Below are positions 33,401-46,039 of a stretch of 64,000 nucleotides of DNA, piece after piece. The translations under genes and the position numbers were made by a program. The stretch spans positions 1,302,001 to 1,366,000 of the forward strand of contig BSDZ01000080.1 of the NCBI GenBank assembly GCA_030268105.1, in the 5' to 3' direction. The notes below the pieces were generated by a model. That model was not told where the DNA came from and made no database searches. It saw only the letters and a program-made list of their open reading frames with translations. Within the stretch, counting starts at the first letter, position 1. Each line of letters begins with the position of its first letter. This DNA is from Volvox africanus. Lineage: Eukaryota > Chlorophyta > Chlorophyceae > Chlamydomonadales > Volvocaceae.

Positions 33401-36400
33401 TAAGTGACCCCCCTCCTGCATCCGGTTTGGAAAGGTCAGGAACGACGGGTCGGCAGCTGGTGGTTGGAAAACGGAACGGAAAAAGAGTTTTGCTGTCGGT
33501 GCGCTGTTGTCCTCAACCAGTGGAAGATTGGTATGTAACAACATAACCCATTATGAAAAGTAGTAGTAGTAGCAGTAGTTGTAGTAGTAAGTAGCAGTGC
33601 ACAACGTGTAACGAAGCCGCGCAACAAGCGCTATCTTTCACACCCGTACCTAGATGACTCGACGACCCACATGCCAGTCTGGAAATATTCCAGAGCTGGC
33701 AGCTGCTGCATGGCGCTACTCGCCGTGTAATCAGAAAGCCACCCCGCGCCCCGCAGCGTGAGGTATCGGAACGACACGCTGCCACCAGGATCAGTCGCCG
33801 ACAAGAGTCGAGTCTGTCCGCCAAAACTCAGCTCGATGCCTTTGAACGGCTTGCCCTGAATGATTACGCGACGCCGTACAGACGGTGCATTGACGCCGGT
33901 GGGCCACAGGTTAGGGTCCAGCGTGAGATTCCGTTGCAGCAGCAGAAGTACGGAGGCGATATTCCCATTCGTGAGCCCATCCGCCTCCGCCAGTCGCGTC
34001 AGGCGGGCATCAGGGTACGACAGAGTACGGTATAGCTGTGCGGCGGAGTAGATGGCGATGGTGTAAGGTGGATCGGTTAAGGCGATATCCGAACCAAGGA
34101 GCTGGTCCACGCCGGTAAGGGGCTCCATCAGGCTCTGGGCCGAGCCGACAGGGGACATGGTGATGGAGATGTTGACGCAGGTGACCCCCATGCCGCTGAT
34201 GTGACCGAAGCTAACGGTGTCGTTGGTCAGAGTGGATAACTGCGGGAAAGCGGAAAGGCGCGAGAGAGGGGTTTACACACAGCATCAACAACGGGGTAAA
34301 CCCATGGGTCACAGGATTTTTGTCTTCGGGGCCGGGGTTCAGGGTTTGCGGTTAGAATAGGCAAACACACGGACCCACGGGTCATAGAAACCCTCGCATG
34401 GACTGGGCGGGATGGGAAAGGCGGATACACAGACCTGGTACTGCTGTAAAGGAGCTGCTAGAAGTACAATCATTCTAACGGCGATGGTGGACAGGAGCGA
34501 ATGGCCTCGTCGAAGTTATGCAGGTGAAATTGTTGATGAAGGTGAAACTAGGTAGCCGCCAAGGGCGTGAGTGGAAGCCGAAAGGAAAAGCCATGGAAGC
34601 TGTGATTAAGTGTGCTATAGTCCTTGCTGCTGCTGCTTATGGCGGCGAAGCGGTATGGACACACGGGTCAAAGGTTGGCCGCCGAATCACGAACGGTACG
34701 GGATTTTTACGCGTTTGGGTTGCGCCGAGCAAAGACGACGAAACTACATATCCATTTCAGTAATTTCCTAGTTTCCTGATATAATTTATCCATCGTCATC
34801 CAGCTTACTTTGGCAACGTTGGATAACCCCAACTCTTTCCCTGAGAGGAGCGGCGGCCGTCACTGCATGCAACCAGTGCCGTCCTTTGCCAGCTGTCCCA
34901 ATCGCCGAGCCTTGCGCAAGGCATGTACGGACGTAGAAACACACAACGACACACACACATACACATACAAGGAGACACACACGAACACAGTCAGACAGAC
35001 AGACACACTGCAGCACCCCGACTAACACACACACACACAGGTGCAAGTTGCAATGTCCACCTGGGGCGGTATTGCCGGTCACGTACCGTCATATTGCCAA
35101 TAAGATGCTGCCAGCCGGCCAACGCTGCTACGGTCTGCACTTTGTTGGTAAGGATGGAGGTCCAGAACTCCAGCCGCCTGTATTCGTCGCTCGCGATAAC
35201 CCCTGTCGTGTTGACCATGTGCAGCCGGCCCTCCTCCGAAACCGTGAGGTCCCTTGTCAAGGAGAGGACAGAAGTCGCGCCAGTTAACAAGCTTTCGACG
35301 AAAGGAGTCATTAAGAGTAAGAGCACAACATAACAAGCTAGAATAACGCAACAGAAAGGTAATTTATATTTTATATTATATTTAAATGATGTAAAACGAT
35401 GTAAGGCCCCGCTGAGAAGCTCGTGGTTAAAAGCTCGCGCCGCACTAGATTGCGCTAATTATACCATCAGTATCTTTGTTAGCTGCGAAAGAAGAGGATG
35501 AAGTTGTGGACTGTGATCCCTACCTCTTGGCAGCAGCTCCTGGCTCCCTCCCACTACCTGACAACCCGCAACCCTAACCCTTCATGTGGGTTCCCGTGAC
35601 CCATGGATCTGATCTGTTAATCCTAGCAATCCTCTGTACACCCAACCCCATAACCTTTACCCCGCCCCCCCACGTGAGAGCGCTGTCTCATGACCCTGGG
35701 TAAGCTGTTTATCACGCGCTCTCTTCCTCTCCGCGGTAATGACAAATAGCAACGGCAAAAATAGGAACCCCATCTGTTGCTATTACGTTTTTTTGGTGAT
35801 GTTGCTGCTCCCTCACCTTTCGAAATTGAACGCCCAGATTGGCACCGTGAATATTCCCACCGGCGCCATCGCCAGGTTGGTGACCACCAGGTTATGCATC
35901 CGAACAAACGCCGCGCCGCGTAACTTGAACAAGTTCAGACCTTGCGCGAAATCCAACACCAGCTGCTGATCCGGAGCACACTCGAAGGTGACGTTGGAGG
36001 TAATAAACAGCCCGCCGCCGCCACGCGGCCAGCGAGCTACGTCCAGTGTCACGTCACGCAGCAGGTGCAGCACGGTAGTGTGTATCTCGCATTGCGGTAC
36101 ATGCACCGCCTCCATCTGGGTCAACGCGGAAACCAGGTCGTCGTGGCTGGAGACGTTCACCACCGTCGGCTCCCGCGGAACGCAGGCTGCCGGGGTGAGG
36201 TCCGCCGCGCAGGAGATTGTCAGATCCTGTGCGATCAACCCGAGAAGCGAACGAGATGGTTGGGAGCTTCGGGACATGCGGGGGTGCAGCGGCAAGGCCG
36301 CCAGTTGCTGGTTTCACGGGTGTAGCCAGGGGCAGGGACAGGGGCTTGAGGGGCAGGGGCTTGAGGGGCACCTTCCCAACACCGACACGGCAAATCCATT

Positions 36401-37795
36401 TGTGACACCCACCTCGACCCATATCGGCCCCAACTGCGCGTACTTGATGAAGAGGTACGGGTACACGAACTGCAGCAGCGGATGTGGTCAGCGTGGAGAG
36501 AACTTGCGTAGCGTATGTGCATATGTGTATATGTGTATATGATTGTATGTGTGTATTTGAGTGTATGTATGAAGGGTGCCATATTGTGGGCAACAACTCG
36601 CCCTGCAAGGATGAGCATCGGGGGCCTCTGGCCGGGCCGAACCACAGCGCAGGGCATCCACGCGGCTTCGTCAGTTCATGTGTGTATGGATATGTGTGCG
36701 CGTGTGTGGAGGCATCCTTCTTTGGACTTCGGATTTCTGCTACAATCAACACACGTGGATAGACGGAGCTCATTGGCATCAGGATGTGCAGCGCTAGCTT
36801 TTCAGAGCCAGTCCTGACATCAGGGCTGGGATTGGAAAGCTAGCACTGCATATCCTGACGTAAGATGGTAGAGCTCCTGAACCACCTCGGCACAAACATC
36901 AGCTGGTGTCGGGGCGAGCCAGCGGCTGCTGCGGGATCATAACATCAGACCTAGGCTTCCCGGGGATTACCAGTTACTCCAAGAGGCCCGCGCCCTGGTG
37001 CTTACCCGCAACACGGGTTTGACGTTGTTTCCGATCTGGGTCAGGAAGTTGGTGCTGGTGCTGATCATGTTGAGCCCCTCAAACAGCGCTTTGAGCCCAC
37101 TGCATGGCGCACCGGTAATGACCGATTGCAGCAGCTGGAGCCTTCCAGTGCCGGACAGTTCGACATACACCAGGAGCTTCCCAACGAGTAATAGTTGCAG
37201 CTGTGGGTAGTTGCTGAATGTGCTATTGGAGGGGTTTAACACGCGGCCGATCCTAGGCTGCGCCCCCCAGTTAAGATTGAACCCCAGTAGCAACAACTCG
37301 GCGCCTGCACCAGGGGTTTACATGCGTGTTTTTGTTGGCAAAGACCTCGATGATTAAATGCAAATTATTACTTTGCGATCCAGATAATGATTTGTCACAA
37401 CAGCACGCACCGTTTCGGACGTCAAAGTAAGCCGGTACGTATGATGTTCCGTTCTCAACCTCCCATAGCGGAATTTGAGAGGCTGAAAAGACACTGAAGA
37501 ATGATTCACCAACGACAGCTTTCCTTTCAGCAATTGGAAAGCTGTGCGTCGTTGAGTTATATTCGGGAAGTGTCCGAAGCTCCTGGGAGCTCCCCACTAT
37601 GTAGGAGTCGTTGGGACTTTGTAATAGAGCATCCAAATAGGGATAGTATGAACCATCATCGCTTGCCAGCGTGAAAGTAAGGGAGCTTGCCCCGTCGAAT
37701 AAAAGAGCAAGAAGCAATCCGATATCCACCAGCAAAAATACGTATCTACTTTTTAATATTCCTAGAGGCCTCACAAATCTCAGCGCAGACACCAT
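24409..37795 (-). CDS. receptor-like protein kinase: signal peptide, large extracellular region, TM, TKL-type kinase, Gln-rich tail
   Basis: Seventeen exons in sense order: 37795-37411, 37304-37006, 36469-36413, 36226-35817, 35252-35087, 34239-33650, 33415-33160, 32582-32450, 31882-30438, 30117-29971, 29529-29365, 29015-28911, 28517-28428, 28061-27756, 27458-27372, 26899-26717, 25929-24409; about 2,114 residues. A hydrophobic N-terminus (LLVDIGLLLALLF lies within residues 20-38) leads into about 750 extracellular residues whose FKLRGAAFVRMHNLVVTNLA stretch suggests a beta-helix. The TM helix is about 791-814. A kinase domain follows (about 1255-1608): ASGGFGTVYRG loop, VAVK Lys1280, Glu1297, VHGDLNPK (Asp1412), DFG (1493), FYAAP-E. 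It is non-RD: HGD replaces HRD. About 70 low-complexity residues split NVLLK from DFG. The last exon (Gln/His and Ala-rich) is joined on phase alone and could be a separate gene. Ligand and pathway are unknown. Confidence 0.8.
25440..25690 (-). repeat. Gln/His-coding trinucleotide tract
   Basis: CTG/TTG/ATG-rich on the plus strand, coding CAG/CAA/CAT (poly-Gln with His) on the minus strand, in the proposed last exon of the receptor kinase gene. Lengths of such tracts usually vary between strains. Confidence 0.9.
29171..29360 (+). repeat. (CCCCTG)n array, about 32 units
   Basis: Perfect hexamer array immediately downstream of the exon 29529-29365 donor, inside intron 11 of the receptor kinase gene ((CAGGGG)n in the transcript). 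Long spurious Gly-Ala or Arg-Gly frames pass through it. Confidence 0.98.
36777..36860. repeat. 41-bp fold-back inverted repeat in intron 2 of the receptor kinase gene
   Basis: Arms 36777-36817 and 36820-36860 match at 33 of 41 positions and are separated by two bases. The core is TGCAGCGCTAGCTTTTC opposite GGAAAGCTAGCACTGCA. Most mismatches are transitions, as expected for decay of a once-perfect palindrome. It could be a small MITE or produce a double-stranded RNA stem; the tiny loop argues against a typical microRNA precursor. Confidence 0.85.
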
Positions 37796-38199
37796 ATGTA
37801 GGACCTATACCATATGCAGGCTGACGAATATGAACAATTTTTCTGCTTCAATAAGACAAATTCAAAGACAAATAACATACAGCATTATCTTGATTGATGC
37901 AATTAGGGTCGCAGTGCATGTCTCAGGGGCAGAGCCGTACGACGAACCATTACCGTGCATGACCAATGCCGTGCTGCTGAAGCCTCAACATAATCCATAC
38001 GTCAGAGAACATACAGATGCTTATGTGCTTATAAATTGAGTGGAATTTTATGAATGAGGTTGGGAATCTGTCCAGAACGGCTGGATTGACTAATTCCGGC
38101 GGTTGAGCTTAATTGGTGCTGTTCTGCTGTACAGGCCCGGCAGCCAGGATATAATTCAGTATTTTTAGGCTCTTACCTCGTTTTCCACGGTGAAGTTTC

Positions 38200-38970
38200 A
38201 CTGTATTCCGGCAGCACGGCCTTCCAAAGACGGGACCCACGCTTTACAAGCAATTTTTGGAAGGAAATATTTCGCCTACTGGGCACCCACCTCCATATGA
38301 GCACAGCCTTCCATCCACAAACATATGGACAAACAGAGCTGCTGAACCGACTTCTGGAAGATATTTAGCGGCACTATATCTCACCCACTCAGGATGACTG
38401 GGATGAGCACTTGCCGTTGCTTGAATTAGCAATTCAAACTCAACTCAACTCAAAACAACGTATGACACCATTTTCTTTAAATGGTCTTGCACAACCAAGA
38501 GTTCCGGTTGGCTTGCATATACCTTCTAAGGTGACAGCCGCTGATGAGTGTCAAACCATCATGTGTAACGAAATAAAACACGGAGAAAATTTTGGACTTA
38601 CCTCCTGACTTTCACCTACACCCGGTCTTTCCTGTGTCACGCCTAAAACCATTTAAGGAGGATGCTAAGTACGTGAGGGTGAGCCTAACTACATGGTTGA
38701 AGCATTTGTAGACCACAGGAATGTCTTCTTGCGTGGGGCAAAGGTAACACTCGTCGAGAGTACCTTACCAAATGGGAAGGATATGATTCCACCTATAACA
38801 CTTATGAACCCGAGGCATCACTGAAACAATCCGCTCCTTTGGCAGACACCATTTGATGAGTATGAGCGGAAACAATAAAAAGGCAAAGCACGGCCAAAAC
38901 CCACCGAAGATGAAACCCCATCTAAGAGATGATAGCACTCCCGGGACGGTTAAATTCAGGGGGGAGATGT
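38200..38970 (+). mobile_element. decayed Ty3/Gypsy retrotransposon, integrase end plus chromodomain
   Basis: The first part reads as the C-terminal half of a Gypsy integrase core ([44 protein letters not shown]), with an in-frame TAG near 38366. After frame breaks come a capsid-distal linker and a chromodomain-like YLTKWEGYDSTYNTYEPEA. Near 38958 a GGGGGGAGATG polypurine tract precedes TAGTAAACTACATACC, a plausible start of a 3' LTR. Reverse transcriptase, RNase H and gag are absent. A dead fragment. Confidence 0.85.
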
Positions 38971-39199
38971 AGTAAACTACATACCTTTAGGCTACAAATG
39001 TTGATAGGTAATCATGCAATAAGCATAATGATACTTAAAAAGCTCGTGATATGCAAAAGCAGATCGTCGTATATCTTGGAAGTTGAACCAACATTAAAGT
39101 CACCCTGGTGGAGTGCTTTGGCCAGACAAGAAGTATCACAATACTAGTTGTTCGGAGTGCAAGACTCTGCTGCCACCAGACCCCATCAGATGTACTATT

Positions 39200-39925
39200 T
39201 TGTGATATTGTCATACTTACGAGCTCTGCCAAAGCCAACTAAGGCCACGCTTCTACATAGAAAGTCTAGAATCGTGAAGACAACAGCTACCTTTGTGAAG
39301 TCGTACTCTGACCACATGGCAGAAGCTAAGCGCCTGCTCGAGGCTGCTTAGCAACGTGCGACCAACTACTACAAACGTGGCAAGAAGGAACTGACCTTCA
39401 AACCTTCAAAACTTACGGCAACTTGCCACAGGTCAGCGAAAACTTCTCCCGTGTTGGGTGGGTCCTTACCCTGTGAAGCGCTTGGTTGGTCAGGCATCGG
39501 CCACGCATGTCCTTCTGTCTACTATGTGTATTCACCCCGCCTTCCTTCCATGTGTCGTTGCTGCGACCTTACCATGTGACGCCTGATTCATCGGATACCA
39601 ATGGATCCAATACTTCCTCTGGAAACCCCTGGACCAGACCTTCTGGGCGGCCCCCGGTGGATTGGATGGAAAACACCTTTTTCACTCTACTCGGTTGAGC
39701 GTATCCTTGACTACCGTGCTCGCCGTATCGGGAAGAAACCTAAGCAGCTAGTGTGTGAGTACCTTGTCAAGTGGAAAGGTTACTCTTCTAACCAAAACAG
39801 CTGGTAACCTGCTCACAACTTTACTCCGTTCCTGATCCCTGACCTTGAAGCGGCTTGGGCACGTGCACGAGGGTGTCGTGAGGACGCTGTGTCCTAAAGA
39901 GGTAAATAGTTGTATTACGGTACTA
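39200..39925 (+). mobile_element. second decayed Ty3/Gypsy remnant with chromodomain
   Basis: Frame-broken polyprotein end: LPCWVGPYPVKRLVG, a linker reading FHVSLLRPYHVTPD, then in another frame YSVERILDYRARR and CEYLVKWKGYSSNQNSW, a typical chromovirus chromodomain. Its sequence differs from the chromodomain at 38.7 kb, so it is a different element. Orientation is plus; no reverse transcriptase or intact LTR pair is visible. Confidence 0.85.
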
Positions 39926-41903
39926 ACCTTAGCTCCTCGCCAAGTAAGTAGTCGCTTGACTACACCCTCTATGCGTAAGCGTATTGGCTATGGTTGCATG
40001 CCCTTATGTAACCATGACCCTGACACTGGTAGGCTCACTTGAGTTGGATCTCGCCGGTTGATCATAAGTATTTCCTTCATACATATTCATGTATACTCTT
40101 CCTTAGAGATTGCAGCTCTTTATGGTGGCTTGCCGTACTGAGCGTAAGGGTACTTATGCCCTGACTTTCCTATCAGCCGGTAGTTATCACTGCCACTAGT
40201 TTGGGAGTGATACAACACTTTCCTTCGTGTTGGCCAGGAATGCACATTTCTTAAGGAAGCATACACCTCGGTGATCCTCTGCACCTGACTTCAAGATGAT
40301 GCTGATGTTTATGAATCCGAGCTTGTTTGCAGATGAACACATCATTCGTGTGTGTGGGAGAGGTGCAGGTGCAAGCACTGTGGATCACCCACGTACATGT
40401 GCCTGCCCCAGGATGAGGTCATCGTACCAGCTACATGTACGTTTTTGTAAGTCCGCCTGGATGCTGTCGTACTTATCACATATTCTGGGACCTGATTGAT
40501 CGGGTTGTCCTGCCTGGACAGGGCGAGCATGAGGTCTGCACACCGTGTGACATACTACATACATGTTCCTTTACTGGATGGAGTGGGGGTGGGGGGGTGT
40601 GCGGGGAAGGGGAGGCGAATACACGAGAAGCTGCTGTAGCGAGGCGTGTCGGGATGGGAGTTACGAATCACACAATTGCGTACATAGCACATCAGTCTTC
40701 AAGACAGTGGAACTGTACGGAAGCCCCCAAAACGTAGGCCGTCACACGGCAAAAGGGGGGCCCCTCTTCAGGTTGGTTTAGATTTACGCGAATGAGTGAA
40801 TTCGTTGCACATATACACGTCCATCGTACAAACCATACTTTTCCCGCCGCCTTCTCGTATCGTGTAGCGGTACGGCACTCTGGTGCACCCAGACGACATC
40901 TATCCCTGCCATGGGCAGAGAGGCCTTTCCAGATCGGCAACAGCCCACGAGCTTAGCCTCCGTTCAGTTTGTTAACCTTTCTGTTAACCTTTCCGGTATT
41001 CCGTTATCACCCCTAAATCACAATCCCATGCATAGAAATAAATAGTCATAGAAACCCCTGCTGCCCCTGCCGTCGCCGGAATCCCGTCTGGATGGATGCT
41101 CAGCGCATCACAATAGAAAAAGCATCCTGTTCCGTATTTCTTCCGACCTGCCATGATGTCATGAACGCACATGCGCTTCAACTCCTATCGTGTCGTGGTA
41201 CGGGATAGACGTGCATTACGTAAGCAGTGATCAGACTGCAACCCCGGAAGAAAGCCCGGACGAATGCCCCATTTCAGATCATTGGAGAGCTGAAGTGAAA
41301 CTAGTTCACAGTTACGAATTAGTTAGTTTCTGTTACAGAAGAGACGAAGGCGCACGTGGCTGGCCCCCGACCTCTTTTACCGCATCGCAACCTTCGCTCT
41401 ATATCCCCCTTGAGAACCCAAGTTACCCCTCTCCCCCAAAACACATGCATCCTGGCCTTTCACCTGTTGCGGCAAATCCCCTCCTCCCCCTCCTCCTCGT
41501 CCGACCCCAATTATCCCCACTCCCTTCTGCTATAAGCAGCTCGCCGTACAAACCAACCATCACACACGCAAAACAGATTCACTTTTTTGCACAAAATTAT
41601 CATCTCCCACATATATCGATGTTCTATCGGCGTGGGGGAGAAATAAAATGACACACAGGCAAAAATCTCAAAAATGCAAAAGCGCGACTAAGACATCCCC
41701 TCCCGTACATCGCTTCAGCAAACCATCACGACTCCTTTCGACGCGCCCTAATTCCCCTTTCCTTGCGAAATCAAGGAGATCAGTACGACGGGCAATACAG
41801 CTTTAACTACAGGCTGTCGTACAGGCTCGTCCAATACGCCTGGACGTTAACAGCCGAAAATGAAAGCAGGCCCTGTTGTGTATGTCGTACGGAGTTTAGA
41901 GGT

Positions 41904-44221
41904 TTAGCTGGCGGCGCCGGACACGGCAACCGGGCCGCCAGGGCTGCCCCAGCTGACCACTGACGCCAACATCTGCGGGGCAGCTCGCCCCCGCTCCCCC
42001 GCTACTGCCACCGATGGTGCTACTGCTGCAGCGGCGGGCGCAGGTTTCCCTAACATGTCTCCGTCCGCCGTCCCCAGGGCGCCCCTGGCGCCAGCGTACC
42101 CCGCCAGCAGCTGCACTGACCCACGGGTCGCGGCGGTGGGAGAGCTCGCTGCAGCGACCATGCCCTTGACCTCTAGCTGTAGCAGCAGTGAGTTGGTGAC
42201 GACCGCAAGTGAGGACAGACCCATAAGGGCACCACTGATGGAGGGCGTCAGGCAGATGCCGGCGGTTGGCAGTAGCACACCCGCCGCCAACGGAATAGCC
42301 ACTAGGTTGTAGCCGAATGCCCAGATCAAATTCTGGTTGATTTTGGCCAGTGTACGACGAGCCAGGTGGATGGTATCGGCGACCTGCAAGGAGGGAGAGC
42401 AACTCGTAAATAAACAACAAATCAATAAAATAAGTAATTAATAAAGAAAGAATAAGTCTGATTATTACACATATAAACAGCGGTAGCGGTAACGGCAGCA
42501 GCAGCGGTTAGGAGCCTTAACACACCACCATCATGCACCATCCCAATGACGAGATCCAAAATTTGATTCCTAAGATCCAATTTGAATCCACATACCTGGG
42601 AAAGCTGGTCTCCCATGAGAACCACTTTCGCAACTTCCGATGCGGCGTCGACGCCACCGCCCATTGCAATACCGACGTCCGCCGCCGCCAGGGCTGCTGT
42701 GTCGTTGATGCCATCGCCTACCATCGCCACCACACGTCCTGATGACCGCAACTGCTCCACAACTGCCTTCTTGCCCGCTGGCTTAACGTCAGCATAGACG
42801 TCATTGAAGGCAATGCCCACCGCCGCCGCCACCTCCGCCGCCGCGGCGGCCTTGTCGCCGCTGAGCATCACTGTTCGGATCCCCTGGCGGTGCAGCCGAT
42901 CCATTGTCTCCCAGGCGTCAGGGCGTACGGCATCGGCGACATCGATGACGCCAGCGACGGCGCCGTCGACAGCAACGTACACTCGGCTGTGGCTGTTGCC
43001 GACGCCCTGTACGGCGGCGGCGGCGGCAGCGGAGGCCACCGCTGGCGGAGGCGGCTCCGGGAAATCCAGATCCTCGGCGCTTAAAGGCGATGTCGCGCCA
43101 GCGGCGCCGGCAGCACCGTACGCCGCCAATGCAGCCTCCGCCGCTGCGACGTCAGCTCCCTGGCGCTGTAGCCAATCCAAAGTGCCGACAGCCACTCGCC
43201 TCCCGCCAACCATCGCCGCCACGCCGTTGCCAGGCTCTTGTACGAACGAACCATCCTTTACAGAGAGGTCCATCTGTAGCGGCCCTACCGCACCATCCGC
43301 GCCGCTACTGGTGCTACTGGCGCTACAACTCGCAAGGCGACTTCCGGTCATTGACGAATCCGCCGCCGCCGCCGCCACCGTTGCGACAGAGCCGGCTGCG
43401 GCTGCGGCTGCGGCTGTAGCATTTGTCGCCGCCGCCAGCGGTGGATGCAGCTGGTCAGCGGCGCGAACAAGCGCCTGTGCCACCGGGTGTGTCGTACGCC
43501 TTTCCGCTGCCGCCGCCAGCTGTAACACGATATCAGCTGCGCTGCCGCTAGTGCTGGCGGCGGCGCCGGCAGCGCCGACCAATGACTCCAGGGAAAGGAG
43601 TGAGTGGACGTGCGTGACCTGTTAAAGAGTCGGCCGTGTGGGATAAACAAGGACGCTCCCTTCAGTACCGCTAAAAGAGTTAACGGTTGAAATCCCAAAA
43701 CACATACCCACACGCCTCCACACCCACGCGCATATAAAAAGGAAAACACGAGGCCTCTTACCCCCACAAACAAACCCGCCAGTCCCCAACCTTCACACAC
43801 ATTCACGCACATACACACCCGCGCGCGTGCTGGGCACCCCACCCCACTGCCCACCCCACTGCTCACCCCACCCCACCTGCGGCTTGCCGACCGTCAGTGT
43901 TCCTGTCTTATCCAGCACCACCGTATCCACATGTGATGCGGCCTCCAAGATGTCCCCGCCGCGGATTAGCAGCCCCCTACGCGCCCCTGCGCTCGTCCCC
44001 ACCAGCACCGCCGTGGGGGTCGCCAAACCCAGGGCACACGGGCACGCGGTCACCAGCACGTTGCAGGCCATTTGGAGGCTGAGCAGGAGGGTGCCGGCTG
44101 GCCCCGTGGCGCTGGCGGCAAGAACCTGATGTTTGGTTGTCGTGGAGGGAGGGGGGTAAAGGTCGAGGAGGAGTTTGAGTGAGTGGAGGAAGAATGGTGT
44201 GTATGTGTATGTGTATGTGTA

Positions 44222-44294
<73 letters not shown>

Positions 44295-46001
44295 GTGTGT
44301 GTGTCAGGAGGGCCTTTAACCCCTTCGCAATTGCTCTGGGGGTGTATGGTTCTTGCGGATTCCCTCTAAGGAGCATTCTCAAACACACATACACACACGC
44401 ACACTCTCTCCTCTCCTTCCTCTCCCTCCCCCACCGGATGGTGAGCCCTCCAGACTGCCGTACCTCTACTTAGACCTTCCCCCGAGACACATACACACAT
44501 ACACACACGTCCTCTCCCTCCCCCCCTCCTACTTGCGGGAAAACTCGGGTGCCAACAGCTGCCCAGAAGGCGAATGTGGCAGCCGAAAGGCCCATCACGC
44601 CGTACGCGAACTTCCCCGCCACCGTATCCGCCAGACGCTGGATGGGCGCCGTACGAGCCTGGGAATCATGTGTGTGTATTTGTGTATCCGGACGTTTGTA
44701 GGCAATCAGGGACAGGGCTCAAAGGGCATTGGAGTGCAGATGCCCGATAAACAGTACGAACATCTATGGTGTTAGATGAGACATTTAGTTAAAGTATTAA
44801 TCTATGTTAAAAACAGTAAACAACTAACAAGTTGTGATTACTCAAAATAATTTACGAAGGGACATAAGGCCCCAATGTCCTAACAGCGCCGGCCCCAGGA
44901 CTCTCCGCCAAACCGCTCAATGACACTTTTGAGAGCCGAAATATTTATTACTTAAGTTTATTTTATCGAATATGTTATTAATTGATGCACTTAAACATGC
45001 AAAAATACTTCAAAATTAAAGTTGCTATTTATTAGCTTCATTCACAGTTTATTATTCGGCATTTCTTTACCTGCGCCACCTCCACCATCCGTACGATGTC
45101 CGCAATGACGGTTTGCTGACCGCTGTGTTCCGCTCGTACAGTCAACGCTCCATCACAGTTCACTGTGCCCGCCGTCACCTTGTCGCCCTGCGCCTTCGTC
45201 AGCGGCAGCGGCTCCCCCGTCAGCGCGCTTTCGTCCACCGAGGACCTCCCGCCCACCACCACCCCGTCCACCGGGAGTCGGTCCCCGGGCAGCACCAGCA
45301 ACAGGTCACCTGGACTCACTGCCTCAGCGGGGACCTGAGAAGGAGGGAAGGGAGAGGGAGGTACAGAGAGGGGGGGAGGGAGGGAAGGGGAAGAGAGGGA
45401 GGTACAGAGAGGGGGGGAGGGAGGAAATACGAAAGCTGCTGCATTGTGGAAGAGCTTCCTTGTACTTCGTGTCATCCGTACCCCTCTGCTAGTTGAGCCT
45501 TCTCAACCCCTACCCCCCTACCCCCCCCATCATAACCCACGTCACCCCCCCCCTCCCACCTCGCTGTATTTCTCTCCGCCCGTCAGCAGCAGCCTCGCCT
45601 TCGCGGGTACGAGCTCCTGAAGAGCGGCCATATCCGCACTGGCCTGGAGCTTGGCGCGCTCCTCCAGGGCCCGGCCGGCGAGGACGAAGCCTAGAGGTCC
45701 GGAGGGAAGAGGCGAAGACGCATCATCATTACATGCATTTAGTAAAAGATATCAACATATGAACATATAAACATATATTTACATATTTACATATGCATAA
45801 TTTATGTGTGTATACAAATATACGCACAAACATAACCGTTAACTAATTTTATACATTGCAACCGACCTACACAACTACGTATACCTACTTATCGCCATCC
45901 CTCGTCTTCAGCGACGTGACAGCCCACTACGCACAAACACACACACATACACATGCACATACACATACACATACACACATACACATACACATACACATAC
46001 A

Positions 46002-46039
<38 letters not shown>

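Larger units (their letters stand above)
37796..41903. other. 4.1-kb intergenic region with retroelement debris
   Basis: Between the receptor kinase start and the copper ATPase stop, both minus-strand genes. It should hold the kinase promoter and the ATPase 3' UTR (a TGTAA polyadenylation-type motif lies on the minus strand at 41337-41333). Two Ty3/Gypsy remnants fill 38.2-39.9 kb. From 39.93 to 41.9 kb no feature was recognised. Confidence 0.5.

Noticed and set aside
41190..41651. 153-codon plus-strand frame after the retroelement remnants
   Set aside because: No family resemblance; the second half is low-complexity Pro/His/Ser-rich sequence in the likely 3' UTR of the copper ATPase gene.
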